Assembly (NCBI RefSeq): GCF_028502605.1
Contig: NC_079233.1
Span: 6,076,001 to 6,140,000 of the forward strand
Direction of reading: 5' to 3'
Source of the DNA: Trichoderma breve
Lineage: Eukaryota > Ascomycota > Sordariomycetes > Hypocreales > Hypocreaceae
DNA: 64,000 nt
Part shown: positions 44,044 through 57,312 of the stretch, in pieces
Position numbering within the stretch: position 1 is the first letter of the stretch
Layout of the letters: the number at the start of each line of letters is the position of its first letter
Translations under genes and position numbers: made by a program
The notes under the pieces: model-generated
The model's input: the letters and a program-made list of their open reading frames with translations, nothing else
Told to the model about the DNA's origin: nothing
Database searches by the model: none

Positions 44044-47000
44044 TACAAGGAACAGCCTCCGAACGGCCTGATTCACCTAGAGAAGATGGAACTGTATTGA
44101 TTTGCACATATACAGCGCGACATATGGGACATGAAAGCGTTCTCACGTAGACTAGCAAACGACTTTGATTATGGCAGACAGCAGCTGTGCATACCTCCCA
44201 TTAGGTACTCTAGTATTTATGACGTACATGTTCTTCAGTCAATCTCCAAACTTCATCATGACGTGCAGATGCCCTTGTCCAGATTCCGGGTTTTAATCGG
44301 TAGATCGATGTAATTTAATCGGCGGTTTGATCGCCAGAACACGTTTCGGATCGATGGACCAGCTGCAGAACACTGATGAACACGGGAAGTGGCTACAAGC
44401 ATCCAGCATCCCAGACTCTTGGATGCACGTCCATTATGGGGTAGGAGAGCGTCATATTTCTTAGGACATATGAGTCAGCCTTGGTTAGAGATTGTAACCT
44501 ACAGTAAGAGAACTGTTTCATTTTTCTTGCAGTTACTGGCATTCTCATGGCACCTCAAGATATGAATCATCGAGTTCATGGTTTCATATGGGCTGCGACA
44601 AGCTGAAGACGCTCGTCATCCAAGAGCAGCCGCTCCACTAGTATGATGCAATGTCCAGAGTCTAGTCTTGGAATTCAATCAACGAGATTATAATGATCCA
44701 TAGAACTCATTTCGGTTTTCTAAATAAAATCTGGCGCTGACTTGAAAAAGGTTCGATATTCATTTTCCTCGATCATTGTAGGGTAGACTTCAAACTTGCA
44801 ACCAATGCCCGTTGCCCGGTACCTGCAGGTGGCTCCACAAAATGCTCCAGAGCTTGAGCCAGTAAACCCAAACCCCACGATCGTCTGATGTCTCTCATTA
44901 TCAGGAGCCAAAGTGTACATTAAAAACATCAAAAGATATACATGAATGTGCATTATGTAAGGCAGGAAAGCTAAGTTTCTGTTCAATCAAGCTCCGTTGG
45001 ACTTTTTCTTGGTAGTTCTGGACCAAGCCGAGTGTTTGTGATATCAAGGTCTGCCCTGCAGCTTCGATGTGTGCAAGACCTTGTCTGGCAAGTACAAGAC
45101 TGCGCTCCCGCAACTCGATGCAACGAGCCTACTCTGCTGGTATGAGCACAGCCCGGATACATTCAAAGTTCCCACATCTGGCAAGGGAGAGACCGGTTGT
45201 CATGGACTAGCTACTCCAGTTACTCCACTCGCTGGTCACGCATCTGGAGGCTATCTCGGTGCCTTGCTACAGTACGAAGCACATCTTTTGGTTGCCTAAA
45301 GATGTGATGACGGCAATAGACACCAAAGCACGGAACACCACATGCAGCTGCCTAAGAAAGTTATTAGTAAATGAATATGAGAACATTCCAGGCCATGACT
45401 CGCAGGCCGTGACCAAAGAAGCTGAGCAGAGGTATTGGGGAAAGCAGGCTGAGGATGGAGGTGCGCTGCTTGAGATGTCGGCGGTACGGGTCCGGAATGG
45501 CGAGCCGGGAAGCGAAATGACCATGAAAGCTAAAAAAAAAGGGGGGAGGCCTAATCCTTCACAGAGCTGACAGTCCGGAGGAATACAGGTTCAAAGGGAT
45601 GTGACTGTGTAAATGGGCTAGAGCAATGCCACCGCTTTAGCTTCCTCTATGGCGGAGGGAAGACCAAAAAAAATAGGGGCAGCTTTTGGATTTGAGCGTA
45701 GTATGGAGCACATTTGAACAAGGTTTACCCAGGTTCAAAAATGGGTGGCTGTTTTGACCATCTAAACGCGTCGTGACAAGATATCAAAACAGTGGCGACA
45801 AAACTCCAAGGCTGTAAACAATGGCCTTGTTTGTTTTGATCGATGAGCGAGTCATCACCCACCGCACCGGCAATGACGCCTACCTAGTCAATTGAAAAAA
45901 ACTGGGAAGAGAGGTTGGGTTGAAGAGAGACATGAGTTAAAAATGGCGACCTTGTCACATATACTCGTACGAGTAGTCGGCGCTGTCTCTGACATGGCGG
46001 CTGAGCGGGCGGCATCTCTCAGACCATTGACCATTCATTCTTGACACTTTTGGCCTCGATGAGCTTGTCTGAGGTGCATTGACGCGTGCTACCCGCATGC
46101 TGCATGAACCCTGACGTCTGGGGAACAAGTGGCGAAGGCGAGGGAAAGAAAAAAGCTAAACCATGAAACCCGAAACATGCAGGGAGAAACATACGGTTGG
46201 GTCAATCTTTGCCACTGCTCGTCCGATCCATGTCAACTTGATCATCGATGTCATCGCCCGGTTCGGTGTTGGCGTAGGAAGAGGCGCCAATGCTCCTCAC
46301 AAGGCCAAGGCGCCGTTCCTGGACCCGTCAGCGAGACCCGTGCCCCTCCTGGGTTGGGTTTGGAGCCTCAGAATGTCGTAAGTTGCACTGTAGGAATCGA
46401 TGCGCTGCGTTGTGGTTTGTCCATATGGTAGAGTTCCAGTTTCCCTCTCACAGTTGACATCATGGTGGCAATGTTAAATCCTGTACTATTCTTGGTAAAC
46501 TGTCGTCCAAACCTGCTTGTGACCAGGCTGTGCAAAAGATTGATAAGAGCCCGTGGGTGATGATGGGCAGGCTGAGAAATGCAATGTCTTGCCCGTTGGT
46601 TCGCTGTAATGGACTGAGGTATATCGAACACGCCATCAGAGCAATAATGTGGCACGGCTGAATACTTTCTGGAATCAAGCGCAATACATACAGTATGCCA
46701 TTTTGCCGTAATAATAGCAGTAGCAGAATAGAGAGAATACTTTTCAATAATCATGAAAACCATACAACATTGTTATCTCTTGAACGAGAAAACTCTCCGC
46801 ATCGATAGCAAGGATGGTCGCAGGGCCTTGTGGCGCACCGAGCTACCGAGCTAAAATTCTGCCGGGCGGACACAGGGGTCGTTGCCAAATGGGTTCCACT
46901 TTAGCTGGTTGAAGACGCGTTCCCGCGTGCTGCGCTAGGCTCTGTTTGGTAAGATGATAAACAATGCAGCATCTCAGTCGCGCCTTCTGCTCCCACACCA

Positions 47001-48162
47001 CAGTACACCGCAGAAGGTACCACCGAGCCGTTACTTGTGATTGTCAAATTGAGCTTACTGCACATGTACTCGTACTCGTACTCCCGACTCCCTTTGCACG
47101 CTCGCCTCCAACACCTTTGCATACCATCCGGCGTTTGACCTGGATTTTCACTCCCTCCCTGCGTGTGCCTTTTGTTTTACTCTGTCTCTCAATTGAGTCA
47201 CAGCCGTGGCCGAGCCCGACGCTGCTCTCAAGGGAAACTGCGGCTGCGCTGCCAAAGTCAATTTCGAAACCTTAGCCGAGTCACTTATCCACGATACGAA
47301 GCCGGCGACGACGACAGCAACGAGCGGCGACTGAACAAGGGGCGGTGCTTGAAAGGCATCCGGGGAGACATATTGGACCTGCGAATATTGGCTCTACGAT
47401 CCTCCCAGCCCGACTATCGACGCAAGTGCATCTGCCATCAATATCTACATATTCCATCTTCACAGGCGGGCGATATCTGCGAGAGTGCGCCGGGCACATA
47501 CGCATCGTGAGCACCTATTTCACTCTCTCTGCCTTTCCTTCTATACTCTGTCCGCCCACGCCATGCTGTGATTGCCTCTGGTCAGCAAGTTACTTGTTCT
47601 GAGTTGTCGACTTGGCTTCATTGGGCCTTCTTGACTCTCGGCCCCGCCTGCTTGCCGCCCATCTCAGCATGCGGACTGGATAAGACGTTCTTTTGGTATT
47701 CTTCGCTGCGACCCGCTCGGGCTTCTTCACGGCTTGTCTCTCTTTTTTCTTATCAAGCATAACCCTCCCGGACGTTTTCCATCCGTGGGCTGTTTCTCTA
47801 TACTACAACCTCTTGTTACGTTGCACACATCGCCCACCATCTCGACTGCATTTCGTTTCCCAAGCATCTCAGACTTCGATTCCTCGACAGACCGATTTAC
47901 TCTTTGTGCGTTTGTGTATTTTATTTCTCGGTGTGATGCACGGATTTTCCTGGTCATCTTAGAGACCGCCAACCAAGGAGATATCTACAGCGCACTTCAT
48001 ATTTAATCAAACCTTTGCGAGGAGACTAACTGATCCGAAGCTGCGCACGTCTTCAGCACCATCGACATTCCCTAACCTGGTGGTTTTTGGTCCGAGGCTT
48101 TCTCATAACATTTAGCAAGAAAACTTCTGAGCATTGTTTTGCACTGCCTTCATTCCAGTGCC
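44044..48162. other. 4.1 kb gene-poor region upstream of the Wee1-type kinase
   Basis: No complete gene can be supported. Minus-strand ORFs at 44720-44986 (Cys-containing C terminus), 44901-45113 and 45267-45524 could be pieces of a decayed or unrecognised multi-exon gene, but no motif is clear. The stretch from about 46900 to 48162 is CT-rich and probably the promoter and long leader of the kinase gene. The bases directly before the kinase ATG (TTCATTCCAG) look like an acceptor, so a leader intron is possible. ACTCGTACGAGT at 45963-45974 is a perfect 12 bp palindrome, and ACTCGT recurs near 47064-47080. Confidence 0.45.
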
Positions 48163-51100
48163 ATGTCCTTTTCCAACGGTGGCGGTGGCACCTTGGCTTT
48201 GCCCTCGCCCACTCACGTTCATCATATGGACCCAGCCTCTGTTCGCAACCTTCGACGGTCAATGTCACGATCCCCCACCAAGCTTTTCACACGAGCAAGA
48301 ACAAACTCTCAAGGTTCAAACAACACGCGACATGGTTCACTGTCTCCGAGTCGACGGCCTGTTACAACACCCCTCCAACAACGCCCAGTGCTGAATCCCC
48401 CTTCGTCAGCTCCGCCAGCTGTCGACTCGTCGTTCCTCGCCAGCGCCCCGCACCTATCGCCTGTGCAGACACCCCTTCGGCCAGGCGTTAAGCTCTCGCT
48501 CCGATCCGCCAAAAGCACAAAAACGGCGCCTGCTTCGCGCATCACCCGAACACGAGCGTCCCCAAAGAGCCCGTTGAAACGCGCCTTGAGCGCCACTCCC
48601 GACTCTGGAAACTCTACTTCCTCACGCTCGCCGCCATCTTCTCCTAGACCTAGATTTGCAGGACAGGAAAACAACAATAACAACAACATCAACATCAACA
48701 ATACACCCAGCCGCTCTACACTGCGCAAAATCTTCGACAGATCGACTCGGCAAAGTGTGCAATTTGATCTTACGGAAGCCTCTCAATTCTCATTTCTAAA
48801 AGCGTTGGATTCAACGAGCGACTCTCCCATGATTCCGACAACAGGTGCTTTGAAGCGCAGCGACGCAACGATGAACTTGGATCAGTCAACCAAAGGCAGC
48901 CCCGTGGCCAAGCGACGACACTTGCATGGCATTACGAGCTCTGCGCAGACGGATGATCTCAACATATTTGGCTCAAGCGCATCGCCGCCTGGAGCCTTTG
49001 ATATACATGAAGATTCATTTCCTGAGTACGAGCTGTCGGGCATGGCGGGACCTGCCTTTCACCGTGATCACCTAGCATCTCCTTCTCCCGCATCAAACAT
49101 TCCGAAACGATCTTCATCTCTCCGGAGATCAACGCTGCAGCAGCGCTACGGCGAAAAGACTTCTTGGGGGAAGCAGTCTGGTGAGCGACAGCTTTCGCAG
49201 CCTGGCAGTGAATTTTCAACGCCTGTTAGACGCCGGCCGCGACTTTCTACTGACTCTTTTGTGCCCCCAACAGCGGCTCGCGAGAATCCCTTTGCGCCCA
49301 GCGCGACTGTCTCCAAAGCTGAAAGCAAAGATCACCAGCCCCACCCGCTTTCCAAGACCCTGACCACTTCCACATCTGGCAACAGTTTGACTGAAGAGCA
49401 ATCACTCTATGCGCCTGCAAAGGTCGCCCACAAACCGCATCCCTTTTCAAGGTCTCTCCCCCCTGGTGCTACTCGCCCCGCTGCTCGATCTTTCAACGAG
49501 CACAGGGCCTCAATAGGAACGCCAAACCAATCTCACCAGCTCTGGATCGGCGCATTCAGCTCCACTGGCCTTATTTCCAAAGTGAACCGAAATCCTGAGG
49601 AGGAGGCCGACAAGAAAATGGCGCCGCCTGATACGCCGTGCAAAAAACACACCAACCCGTTCGCGACCTTTCCGCCGCCCTCTAGTTCTGGAAAGAAGAG
49701 AGCAAGCTATCGCAAATCGTTTGGCGGTGTCCCCTCTACCCCGTTTAACCCTGTCCTGGGTCGTGCCCCTGATACCGTTGGCAACCCTTCAAAAGGCCTG
49801 TCAATCTTCCAACGCGGTGGTGCTCTGGCCGCCCGCCGTGGAAGCATCCTTAGCGTCGATGGTGACGACCGGAAACTGTTTGGTGATGGTGCCGACCTTG
49901 CAACCTCGACCGAAGGCGATGCCTCTCCCACTCCCACTCCCACCAAAAACCTTCTAACGCCAAGCTTCAGTGGTCTGAGCAGCCTTAGTGAAAGTTCTCA
50001 GGAAAGCCCAAGTGCCAACCGATCGTTTTTGTCCTCAACAGTCAAGGCAACACCCCCACGACCACGAGATCTCAGCTGTAAGTCGATCCCAGAAGAGTCC
50101 GCCAGTCCAAGGGACCAAGTCGAAGGAGCACAGTTGCTAGCCAGTCGATCTACCCCTATGGACAGCGAAGAAGCTTCATCCGACCCTCTTTCCTTATCTT
50201 CTTTTGGACGGGCAAGGTCCCAGAGGGGGCTCAGTGCGCCCCCGCCGCTCAATCCTGAGCCTCCAGTTTCGACGACACAGCAGCCTAGTCGCGGATCCTT
50301 GAAGTCATCCAGAACCAGAGTATGTACTAAGATGATGTGTGTTGACACAGCGAGCCCTGCCGATGGACGACGCACTCCTCAGACCCCCCTGGAAACCTTT
50401 CTGCCAATAGATGCCAGCCGCTTATCCATCTCCCGAGCTGGGGACGGACGGAGAGAAACCAGCATGCCACCACCGGTCACACCAACCACGAGCCGAGACT
50501 TCCGATCGTCTATGAGCATCTTCGTCACGCCAGTCAACGGTCGTACCAGTAACGTGGATGTCGATGCCAGCCTGCACTCCAAGTTTGACAAGGTTGAGCA
50601 GATTGGCAAGGGCGAGTTTTCTACCGTATACAGGGTAACCAAGCAGGATCACCACAATGACTTTTCTGTATCTTCTTCATTCACCCCGATTGACAGCCAC
50701 ACCAAGAATTCCGTCAAGAGCCAAGTCTTTGCCGTCAAAAAGAGCAAACATCCGTACCATGGCCCCAAAGACAGGGACGTAAAGCTGCGCGAAGCTCGCA
50801 TTCTACAGGCTTTATCACATGCTGAACATGTTGTGCAATATATCGACGATTGGGAGCATAACTTTCACCTTTACATCCAGACAGAGTTTTGCGAAGAGGG
50901 AACCCTGGATAAATTTTTGGCCAACATCGGACAAGTTGGTCGTTTGGATGATTTCCGCATCTACAAGATCTTGCAGGATCTTTGCTTGGTAAGTTGACGT
51001 AATCCCCTAATCGTGCTCGCTCTAATCTTCCAATCGCTGACATTTTCCTTTCTTTGCAGGGATTGAAAGAGATTCACGAAGCCGGATTTATGCATCTAGA

Positions 51101-51761
51101 TATGAAACCGGCAAATATTCTCATTACCTTTGAGGGAGTCCTCAAGATTGGCGACTTTGGATTGGCCCAGGCTGTTTCTGAAGACGTCCGGGTAGATATT
51201 GAAGGAGATCGCGAGTACATGGCCCCGGAAATGTTGGAAGGCAAAGCCGATCAGTCTGCCGATATCTTTTCCCTTGGTCTCATGACTTTGGAAACGGCGG
51301 CCAATGTGATGCTTCCCGACAACGGGCCTACATGGGTTGCTCTCAGATCTGGCGATCTCTCTGAAGTACCCAGCCTCACTTGGACGCCATCGAGCGATGT
51401 CCAGCGGGATGCTCTTGGTAACCCTGCCGACTCTGCGTCGAGCGATGATGTCCACACTGAGAGAACACGGAGCTCTGGCAACCTGTTTGGCTCTTTTAAG
51501 CGATCGGAACTTCAGCAGCCTCCCGACTTTATGGTTGAGGCCTTCCACCCCAGCTCCCTTGATTCCATTGTTCGGTGGATGACACAGCAGGAGCCTGAAG
51601 AACGGCCACGCATCGAAGAAGTCTTGGCATTGGAAGGTATGCAGTGGGTGGCAGAGCACCGCAATGCGCCCGCCATTGTCTACGAGGGAAACTGGGGCCC
51701 CTCGGAGCTGTTTCCCGTCTCCATCGTCCACGACAGCGACCTCGAAATGACAGATGCCTGA
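48163..51761 (+). CDS. Wee1/Swe1-type cell-cycle protein kinase
   Basis: A 1175-residue nuclear kinase expected to phosphorylate the inhibitory Tyr15 of Cdk1 and delay mitosis. Exons are 48163-50988 and 51060-51761; the 71 bp intron has GTAAGT and TTTGCAG. The first about 805 residues are Ser/Pro-rich and disordered, with many S/T-P sites likely targeted by Cdk and other kinases. The kinase domain starts at FDKVEQIGKGEFSTVY (glycine loop), then FAVKKSKHPYHGPKDRD (catalytic Lys), LREARILQAL, YIQTEFCEEGTL, the Wee1-type catalytic loop HLDMKPANILI (HLD in place of HRD), IGDFGLA and the family signature EGDREYMAPE. An insert of about 65 Ser-rich residues interrupts the C-lobe. The stop is followed by a normal 3' region. 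The ATG at 48163 is the first Met; the ORF upstream opens on TTG. Confidence 0.93.
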
Positions 51762-52953
51762 AGTTTTCTTTTCTTATTCTTTGCTGAATAAGATTTGACC
51801 ACGCTCTGTACTTTTTTCTTTCTTTGTTTACAGCGGATTGCTTCAAAAAAACAATGAGGCTGGATATATCCAAGGAACATAAGATGCGTATGATGAGCAT
51901 TTCAGCTACTTTTGCCTTGTACCGAGATATGTGCGAGTGGATACGACGGGCCGACGTTTGAATTTATCAAAGCTTCTGGCTCTGCATATAGCGATTTTTT
52001 TTTCTCTCTCTTTTGTTTTACGGGCACTCGCCCTTGACGCCCTGATGGATTACGAAATAACCTCGACCTGCCTTTTCATATACCTGGAAAGGTATTTACG
52101 ACTTGAACGGGCAAAACGAATTTCTACTTGTACGCCAATCGAAGGAATCCTCCCTCAGATTTCTTCTCTCCACCAAACCTCGGATCCTTCGATTAGCTTA
52201 CGCAGGCGGCAGGCGGAGGCCGCGTCTCGTTGGACGAGATTGCGTGTACCAACTATACTTGAGATCGAATAGACATGTCAATGACGCGTGGCTAGAACTG
52301 GAACGGCTTTGGAAGCAAACCCACCTTGGTTGGAGGTGAGGGCCATAGAGAGCTGTTCTGTATAGAACCAGGAAGAAGTTGCTTGCTTTTTTCCTTTTTG
52401 TAATTGATGTACGAATAAATATTAGCAGACCAGGGAGATGCAAAGGGAATGGACAGCTGGATTTGCGGCGTTGGGGTTTGGAATTGGGAAGGATCTTGAG
52501 GGCGATTCCCCTGGAGTTGGTAGGGAGGTTAGTCTGTCTCTCATGATGCTTACGACGACATGCAATGAATACGAAATGATATCCCTAAAGACTGGTAATT
52601 TTGGCCTGTGATTCTGTGCATTTTATTGATATATGATTTGATGGCGATGCTCTCTGTATAGATGAGTATTAATTGTTGTTACTTGAACTATTACACGTAT
52701 TCTACAAGGTTTTATTGTTGACCCCCGGACCCCGCATTAGCGCGTCGTAATGCCGTTGCGAATAACGGAGCGGGAAGCCGAGTGTAAGCAACCAACTGTG
52801 AGTCTTCATATTCACGTGGAAATGCAGATGTGAGTGTCTGGTTATCTAGTTACTCGCATTTTCCACACAATATTTAAACTGTACCTTTTGTTCACTCTTT
52901 CACATCTTTCATCTTTATCCAAATACCAGCCATAGATTACATATACGGCAGCC
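51762..52953. other. Kinase 3' region and oxidoreductase promoter
   Basis: A 1.2 kb stretch between two plus-strand genes. It has T-runs near 51990 and otherwise no feature that I can support. Confidence 0.5.
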
Positions 52954-54457
52954 ATGGTGACCGCTACTCTGCAAGACGGGCAATCCGGGTTGCCGAGCCC
53001 ACGAAGCACCAAGTCGTTTTGGCATCGCGATCCGTCATATGTGCTTCTGGGCCGTCGATCAACGCCAGAGCTGCCTGCGACGGCAGATGTCGTCATTGTT
53101 GGCAGCGGTATAACGGGGGCTTTTGCTGCGCGGGAGCTTGTTGCCGGGGGGAGGTCGGTGTTGATGCTGGAGGCGAGGGAGGCTTGCTGGGGGGCTACAG
53201 GAAGGGTGAGTTTTACGAGGATTTACGTTGCATGCGGTGAACTCGGTGAATTCGAGCCGCTTCTAGGATGTTTGCTGATGCTGATTTGCCATGGGGGTTT
53301 AGAATGGAGGCCATTGCCAGCCCATGATTTACGGTAGGGAGCCACACATTGCGCGGTTTGAGCTTGAGACGTATCGCTTCTTGGAGGACATTGTCACAAA
53401 GTTCAATGTGCCGTGTGATTGGAGGAGGGTTGGTGGTGTTCATGCTTTGCCCACGGATGAATTCGTCGAGCTCGTGGCCAAGAGGATTGACAACATTAAC
53501 AAGCATCATCCTGATTTGGCTGGCAAAGCGGAGTTGTTTACGAAGCCTGAGGACCTTGCAGCGCTGAGAGTGCCCAATGCTCGAGGAGCGGTGCTGCAGC
53601 CGTATGCTGCAAAGTGCTGGCCGTATAAACTAGTTGCTTGGATTCTGGAGGCATTGTTCACGCAGCAGTCGACCGAGGTGTTTAATCTACAGACTACGAC
53701 GCCGGTGACGCATGTACAGAAGGCAGAGGGGCTGGACTCGTGGGTGGTCCACACGCCAAGGGGACAGGTTGTGGCAAAGGAGGTGCTTCTCGCGACGAAT
53801 GGGTATACGTCTCACCTGCTGCCCAAGATGACGGGGCTGATTGTTCCCGTCAGGGGGCAGGTTTCCGCGCTGGAGCCGCCGGATAGGAACGTTATGCTGG
53901 AGCATAGTCACGTCTGGCTTGCGGAGGATAGCGACAATTATTTGATTGAGAGGGACGATCCGCTGGAGATGATTATTGTAGGGGGTGAGAGGTTGAGTGT
54001 TCCTGACGGAGGGGAAGGAGTGTGGAAGGACGATGAGATTGACGATGAGGTGGCGGCGCGGCTACGACGGTCACTTCGCCCAGCATTGAAGTTGCGGCCA
54101 GAGGGCGAGAAGGAGGAGGAAGAGCTGAGGGCACGGTATCAGTGGACGGGCATCATGGGGTATTCCGCAGACGGTAGTCCCTTTGTCGGGGACGTCCCCG
54201 AGGAGCTTGGTGGTGGAGCTAGGCTGTGGGTTTGCGCTGGGTATACCGGCCACGGCATGCCCGTGGCGGCGAGATGCGCCGTTGCCGTCTCGCAGATGAT
54301 TCTGGGACGGCAGGGAGAGGTTGGGAGCGTGGAGGTGCCCAAGGAATGGGAGGTGACGGCGGATAGGGCAGAGAGGGCCAGGGGGAGGGAGTTGGCGAAG
54401 AGTTCGATGGAGGAGTTTATGATGGAGATGAGAGCGTTGGTTGAGAAGGGGTTGTGA
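52954..54457 (+). CDS. FAD-dependent oxidoreductase (DAO family)
   Basis: A 468-residue flavoenzyme of the D-amino-acid oxidase/glycine oxidase-like fold, of the type often called gamma-glutamylputrescine or FAD-dependent amine oxidase. Exons are 52954-53205 and 53303-54457; the junction gives GATGRNGGHCQPM, which is the conserved FAD-contact region. The dinucleotide-binding motif is DVVIVGSGITGAFAARELVAGG with a following acidic LEARE. Further family segments are VLLATNGYTSHLLP, VPVRGQVSA, WTGIMGYSADGSPFVGDVP and the C-terminal VCAGYTGHGMPVAARCAVAVSQMILG. There is no signal peptide and no clear peroxisomal PTS1 (the end is EKGL). The natural amine substrate is not visible from sequence. It stands alone; neighbours are unrelated. 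Confidence 0.88.
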
Positions 54458-55543
54458 GGGGATTCTGAGCTGGTGCTTGTGTGCTTTGTTGCTTTCATGA
54501 TAGAGTTGTGACTTATACGAGAACGTTATGAATGTGTTGCTTTCGATGTTGCTTTGAATACCGAATCATCTCCAACCATGCGAATAGGCTATCTAGGTAT
54601 ATCTTCCTAGACGGGTAAGATTGTACCGGCATGTCCCGAGGAACACGAGAAAGTCCCACCCTGTCTCTGGCCAATAAGCGTCTTTCTTTCCAAGGACGTT
54701 GTTGTTGCTTCGCTTGACAGCTCAGTGATTGATGGGAAATGCGGCCGCTTCGTATTCACAAATGGACGAATGACACCCCGACTATCTCGACGCACATCGT
54801 ATTCCCCTTTGGCACTAAAGAGACACGGACCTAAGTCACATCCGTATATTTCTCAAAGAAGCTATCCTGTCTCAAAGAGGCAATCGCCGAAGTCGATTTT
54901 TAACCCCCCCTGTTATGGTTAACGGAAAAGAAAAAAGAATCCGGGGGAAACAATGAATTTGGTTTTGAATCTGGGCAAATAGACGAGTGCGAAAGGGGTT
55001 TGGAAATTTCTCTTTCGGCTTCTGTAGCCGGGTTGGCGTCGTGGACTTGACTCAAGGGGGAATGGCGCTGGATCCTCTTTTTGACTCGGGGGATTTTTTT
55101 TTTCTTTTCCTTCTTCTCTAGACTTGGCTTGGACTGGATTTGATGCTAATAATGGACGAACGGGTTTTGAGGGCAAATTGATTTATTTGGGCGAAGCTGA
55201 CAAACTGCTGTCGTGCCGTTTTGAGACAGCGGAGCCAGGGGAAGCGGCAAAATAGGTAGCGTTGACTGTATAAGATGAGCTGGTTGGTCCACTCGTGTTC
55301 CAATTGCGTGAAGACTTGACTGACTCTTGTTTTTCTTATTCTCGTGAGCCGCGAATCATAAAGCAGCTGTCCTTCGTTGATCTGTGCCGGCAATCCTTCG
55401 TTTTCCGTTGGCTGTATCTTTTTTTGCTGTGTCGCGTCTGCGGATTGAAATCGTCCTTCGTTTTTTGTCACTCGCTAAGTTGAACGAGGTGCTTTGTGGT
55501 GAAACCGATCGTCAAAGTCATTTGATACAACAACGCCGTAAAC
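54458..55543. other. Oxidoreductase 3' region and GH76 promoter
   Basis: A 1.1 kb gap between two plus-strand genes. The part near 55086-55120 is T-rich. Short ORFs lack domain features. Nothing else is supported. Confidence 0.5.
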
Positions 55544-57006
55544 ATGAAGTCTGCTTTGGCTCTTGCGTTGCTTGGTGCCTCTGCTGGCGCCATCAAGGTC
55601 GACTTTACTAGTGATGGTGCGCCAGATTCTTGGATGCTTGAATGATTCTCTTCGTGATTTGCTAATGCGGCAGACAGCCTCGATCAAAGATGGCGCGAGC
55701 ACCATTGCGTATGGGCTCATGAAGTATTACAATGGCAACGAGACGGGCCAGATTCCGGGCAACCTCCCCCAGCCATACTTCTGTCCGACTCCCCCCCTCT
55801 TGATTCATCCGTCTGGGTGAAAGAGTTATGATGAACAAGAACTGACTTGAAGCAGGGTGGGAAACGGGCGCCTTGTTCACGGCCTTGATCGACTACTGGG
55901 CCACGACGGGCGACGACTCGTACAACTCGTTGACCTCCCAGGGCCTGCTGCAACAGGTCGGCGACAACAACAACTTCATGCCGGCGAACCAGACCAAGAC
56001 CGAGGGCAACGATGACCAGGGCATCTGGGCTCTGGCCGCCATCGCCGCGGCTGAGAGCGGATTCCCGAGCCCGTCCAAGGATGAGCCTCAGTGGCAGGAC
56101 CTCGCTGTGAATGCCTTCAATGACCTTGTGCAGCGATGGGACACCAAGAACTGCGACGGCGGTCTTCGGTGGCAGATCTTCACCTTCAACGCCGGCTATG
56201 ACTTCAAGAACTCGGCTTCCAACGGCGTCTTCTTTGATCTCGCCGCCAGGCTGTATCTGCAGACCAAGAATACCACGTACTCGGACTGGGCCACCAAGAT
56301 CTTCAGCTGGGAGCAGGACGCCGGCCTCATCACCGACACTAACCAGGTCCTCGAGGGCGTCAACACCGCAAACTGCAAGAACATCGACAAGACCCAGACC
56401 AGCCTGAGCGCGAGTCTCTTCCTGCACGGCAGTGCTGTCCTGTACAACGCCACGACATCTACCCAGTGGAAGACGCGCGTCGACGGCCTGCTCAAGGGCG
56501 TGCAGGAGGCTTTTGTCAGCAACGGCATCTTCGTCGAGGTTTCGTGCGAGACGGTAAAGACGTGCAGCACCGATTTGCAGGCTTTCAAGGGCTTCCTTAT
56601 TCGGTCGCTCGGGGAGACGGCTCAGCTGGCTCCTTACACCGGTGCCACCATCCAGCCGATTCTCCTCACGAACGCAAAGGCCGCGGCCAAGGCCTGCTCG
56701 GGATCGCCATCCAAGGGCTTTGCCGGCCAGGCGGGAACTGCGTGCGGATTCTCGTGGGCTGGGAGCAACAGCACCTTTGACGGACTGACGGGAGTTGGCG
56801 AGCAGATGAATGCTCTGTCTGCTGTTGTCTCGACTTTGACGCTGAATGCTAAGGGCCAGAGCAACGGAACGAGCCCTGACAAGCCTAGTGGAACTTCACC
56901 ATCTAGCCCGGCTACTACGACGCCCAAGGGTGCTGGAAACAGAGTTGCTGCGGATGGCATGGCGGCTTTGGTTGTTTTGGGTGGGATTCTGTATGGGTTG
57001 TTGTAA
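55544..57006 (+). CDS. GPI-anchored GH76 endo-1,6-alpha-mannanase (Dfg5/Dcw1 type)
   Basis: A 442-residue wall enzyme thought to move GPI-anchored proteins from the membrane to the wall glucan by acting on the mannose core. Exons: 55544-55616, 55678-55782, 55856-57006. Residues 1-16 are a signal peptide. Motifs include [32 protein letters not shown] (across intron 2), [20 protein letters not shown] with the catalytic Asp-Asp pair, GGLRWQI and FFDLAARLY. The C terminus has a Ser/Thr/Pro stalk and a final hydrophobic run ([15 protein letters not shown]) that fits GPI attachment. Intron 1 ends in two close AGs; only the second keeps the frame. The donor of intron 2 (GTCCGA) is weak but fits the family motif exactly. 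Confidence 0.94.
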
Positions 57007-57312
57007 GTTTTGGTGAAGATGGGTTGCAACGGCTTGGACAGGATGAGGTGGGATGATGGATGGAAGTCGGTTTATATTCTATATATACATGCACCATGTA
57101 TTTAGTTACCATGTTTTTGGTTCTTTTTTAGAGATTGATGTGTTTGATGAAGATCTATGAATAATGTCTTGTTAAAGAGCGAATGCTTCGGATATTCAAA
57201 GCTTGCTTCTCTCCAATCCAACTGAGCCTCCAGTCCTAGCAACCATATTTCGTTGCCAACTCGGGTGGAGCATGATAAAAGAACCAAATACCCATGTTTG
57301 TCATCTGAAATA

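Noticed and set aside
55717..56427. 236-residue minus-strand ORF
   Set aside because: It is antisense to the GH76 catalytic domain, whose motifs and signal peptide are clear. Biased third positions keep the antisense frame open.
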